NCBI GenBank assembly: GCA_031263965.1
Contig: JAISES010000509.1
Span: 1 to 5,309, forward strand
Length of the DNA stretch: 5,309 nucleotides
Source of the DNA: Prevotella sp.
Lineage (GTDB): Bacteria; Bacteroidota; Bacteroidia; Bacteroidales; Dysgonomonadaceae
Direction: 5' to 3'
Shown: piece by piece, positions 5,308-5,309 of the stretch
Numbering within the stretch: position 1 is the stretch's first letter
Layout of the letters: the number at the start of each line of letters is the position of its first letter
Notes under the pieces: model-generated
What the model was told of the DNA's origin: nothing
What the model saw: the letters and a program-made list of their open reading frames with translations, nothing else
Database searches by the model: none
Translations under genes and position numbers: made by a program

Positions 5308-5309
5308 AG

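Overview
The window looks like part of an integrated mobilizable or conjugative element from a member of the Bacteroidota (Bacteroides/Parabacteroides type). The gene families fit: a tyrosine integrase with a SAM-like/catalytic layout, a cysteine-poor TOPRIM primase-like protein, and a DUF1016/YhcG PDDEXK nuclease. Start codons lack Shine-Dalgarno sequences. The integrase promoter matches the Bacteroides consensus (TTTG, 19 bp, TAnnTTTG). No species can be named from the sequence alone.

Layout. On the left, the + strand carries the last codons of an unidentified protein (to 104; by context possibly a relaxase). Five bases later comes a 224-residue single-pass membrane/coiled-coil protein (110-784). 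A gene-free stretch (785-1128) separates it from a leftward gene block. That block, read from the right edge, contains: the end of an unidentified gene (5212-5307); a 91-residue protein starting at TTG in a TTGA overlap (4940-5215); a 180-bp spacer full of TAAAG/CTTTA repeats; a TOPRIM primase-like protein (3800-4759); a 323-bp AT-rich spacer with repeats and the integrase promoter; the tyrosine integrase (2313-3476); and the DUF1016 nuclease (1129-2256). The two gene sets converge on the 785-1128 stretch.

How the parts may work together. The integrase would integrate and excise the element. The primase-like protein would serve replication or second-strand synthesis after transfer. The left operon would belong to mobilization, and the DUF1016 nuclease looks like cargo (defence or competition). 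These roles come from family knowledge and context.

The most unusual feature is in the convergent spacer. Positions 917-1048 fold into a nearly continuous imperfect hairpin of about 53 pairs with a 5-nt loop. A third copy of its apex sequence (1053-1070), followed by six T, can form an alternative terminator-like hairpin that excludes the first fold. Other points of note are phased GTAACAA repeats bracketing the integrase promoter, TAAAG repeats with a hairpin upstream of the primase, and two in-frame palindromic repeats inside the DUF1016 gene.
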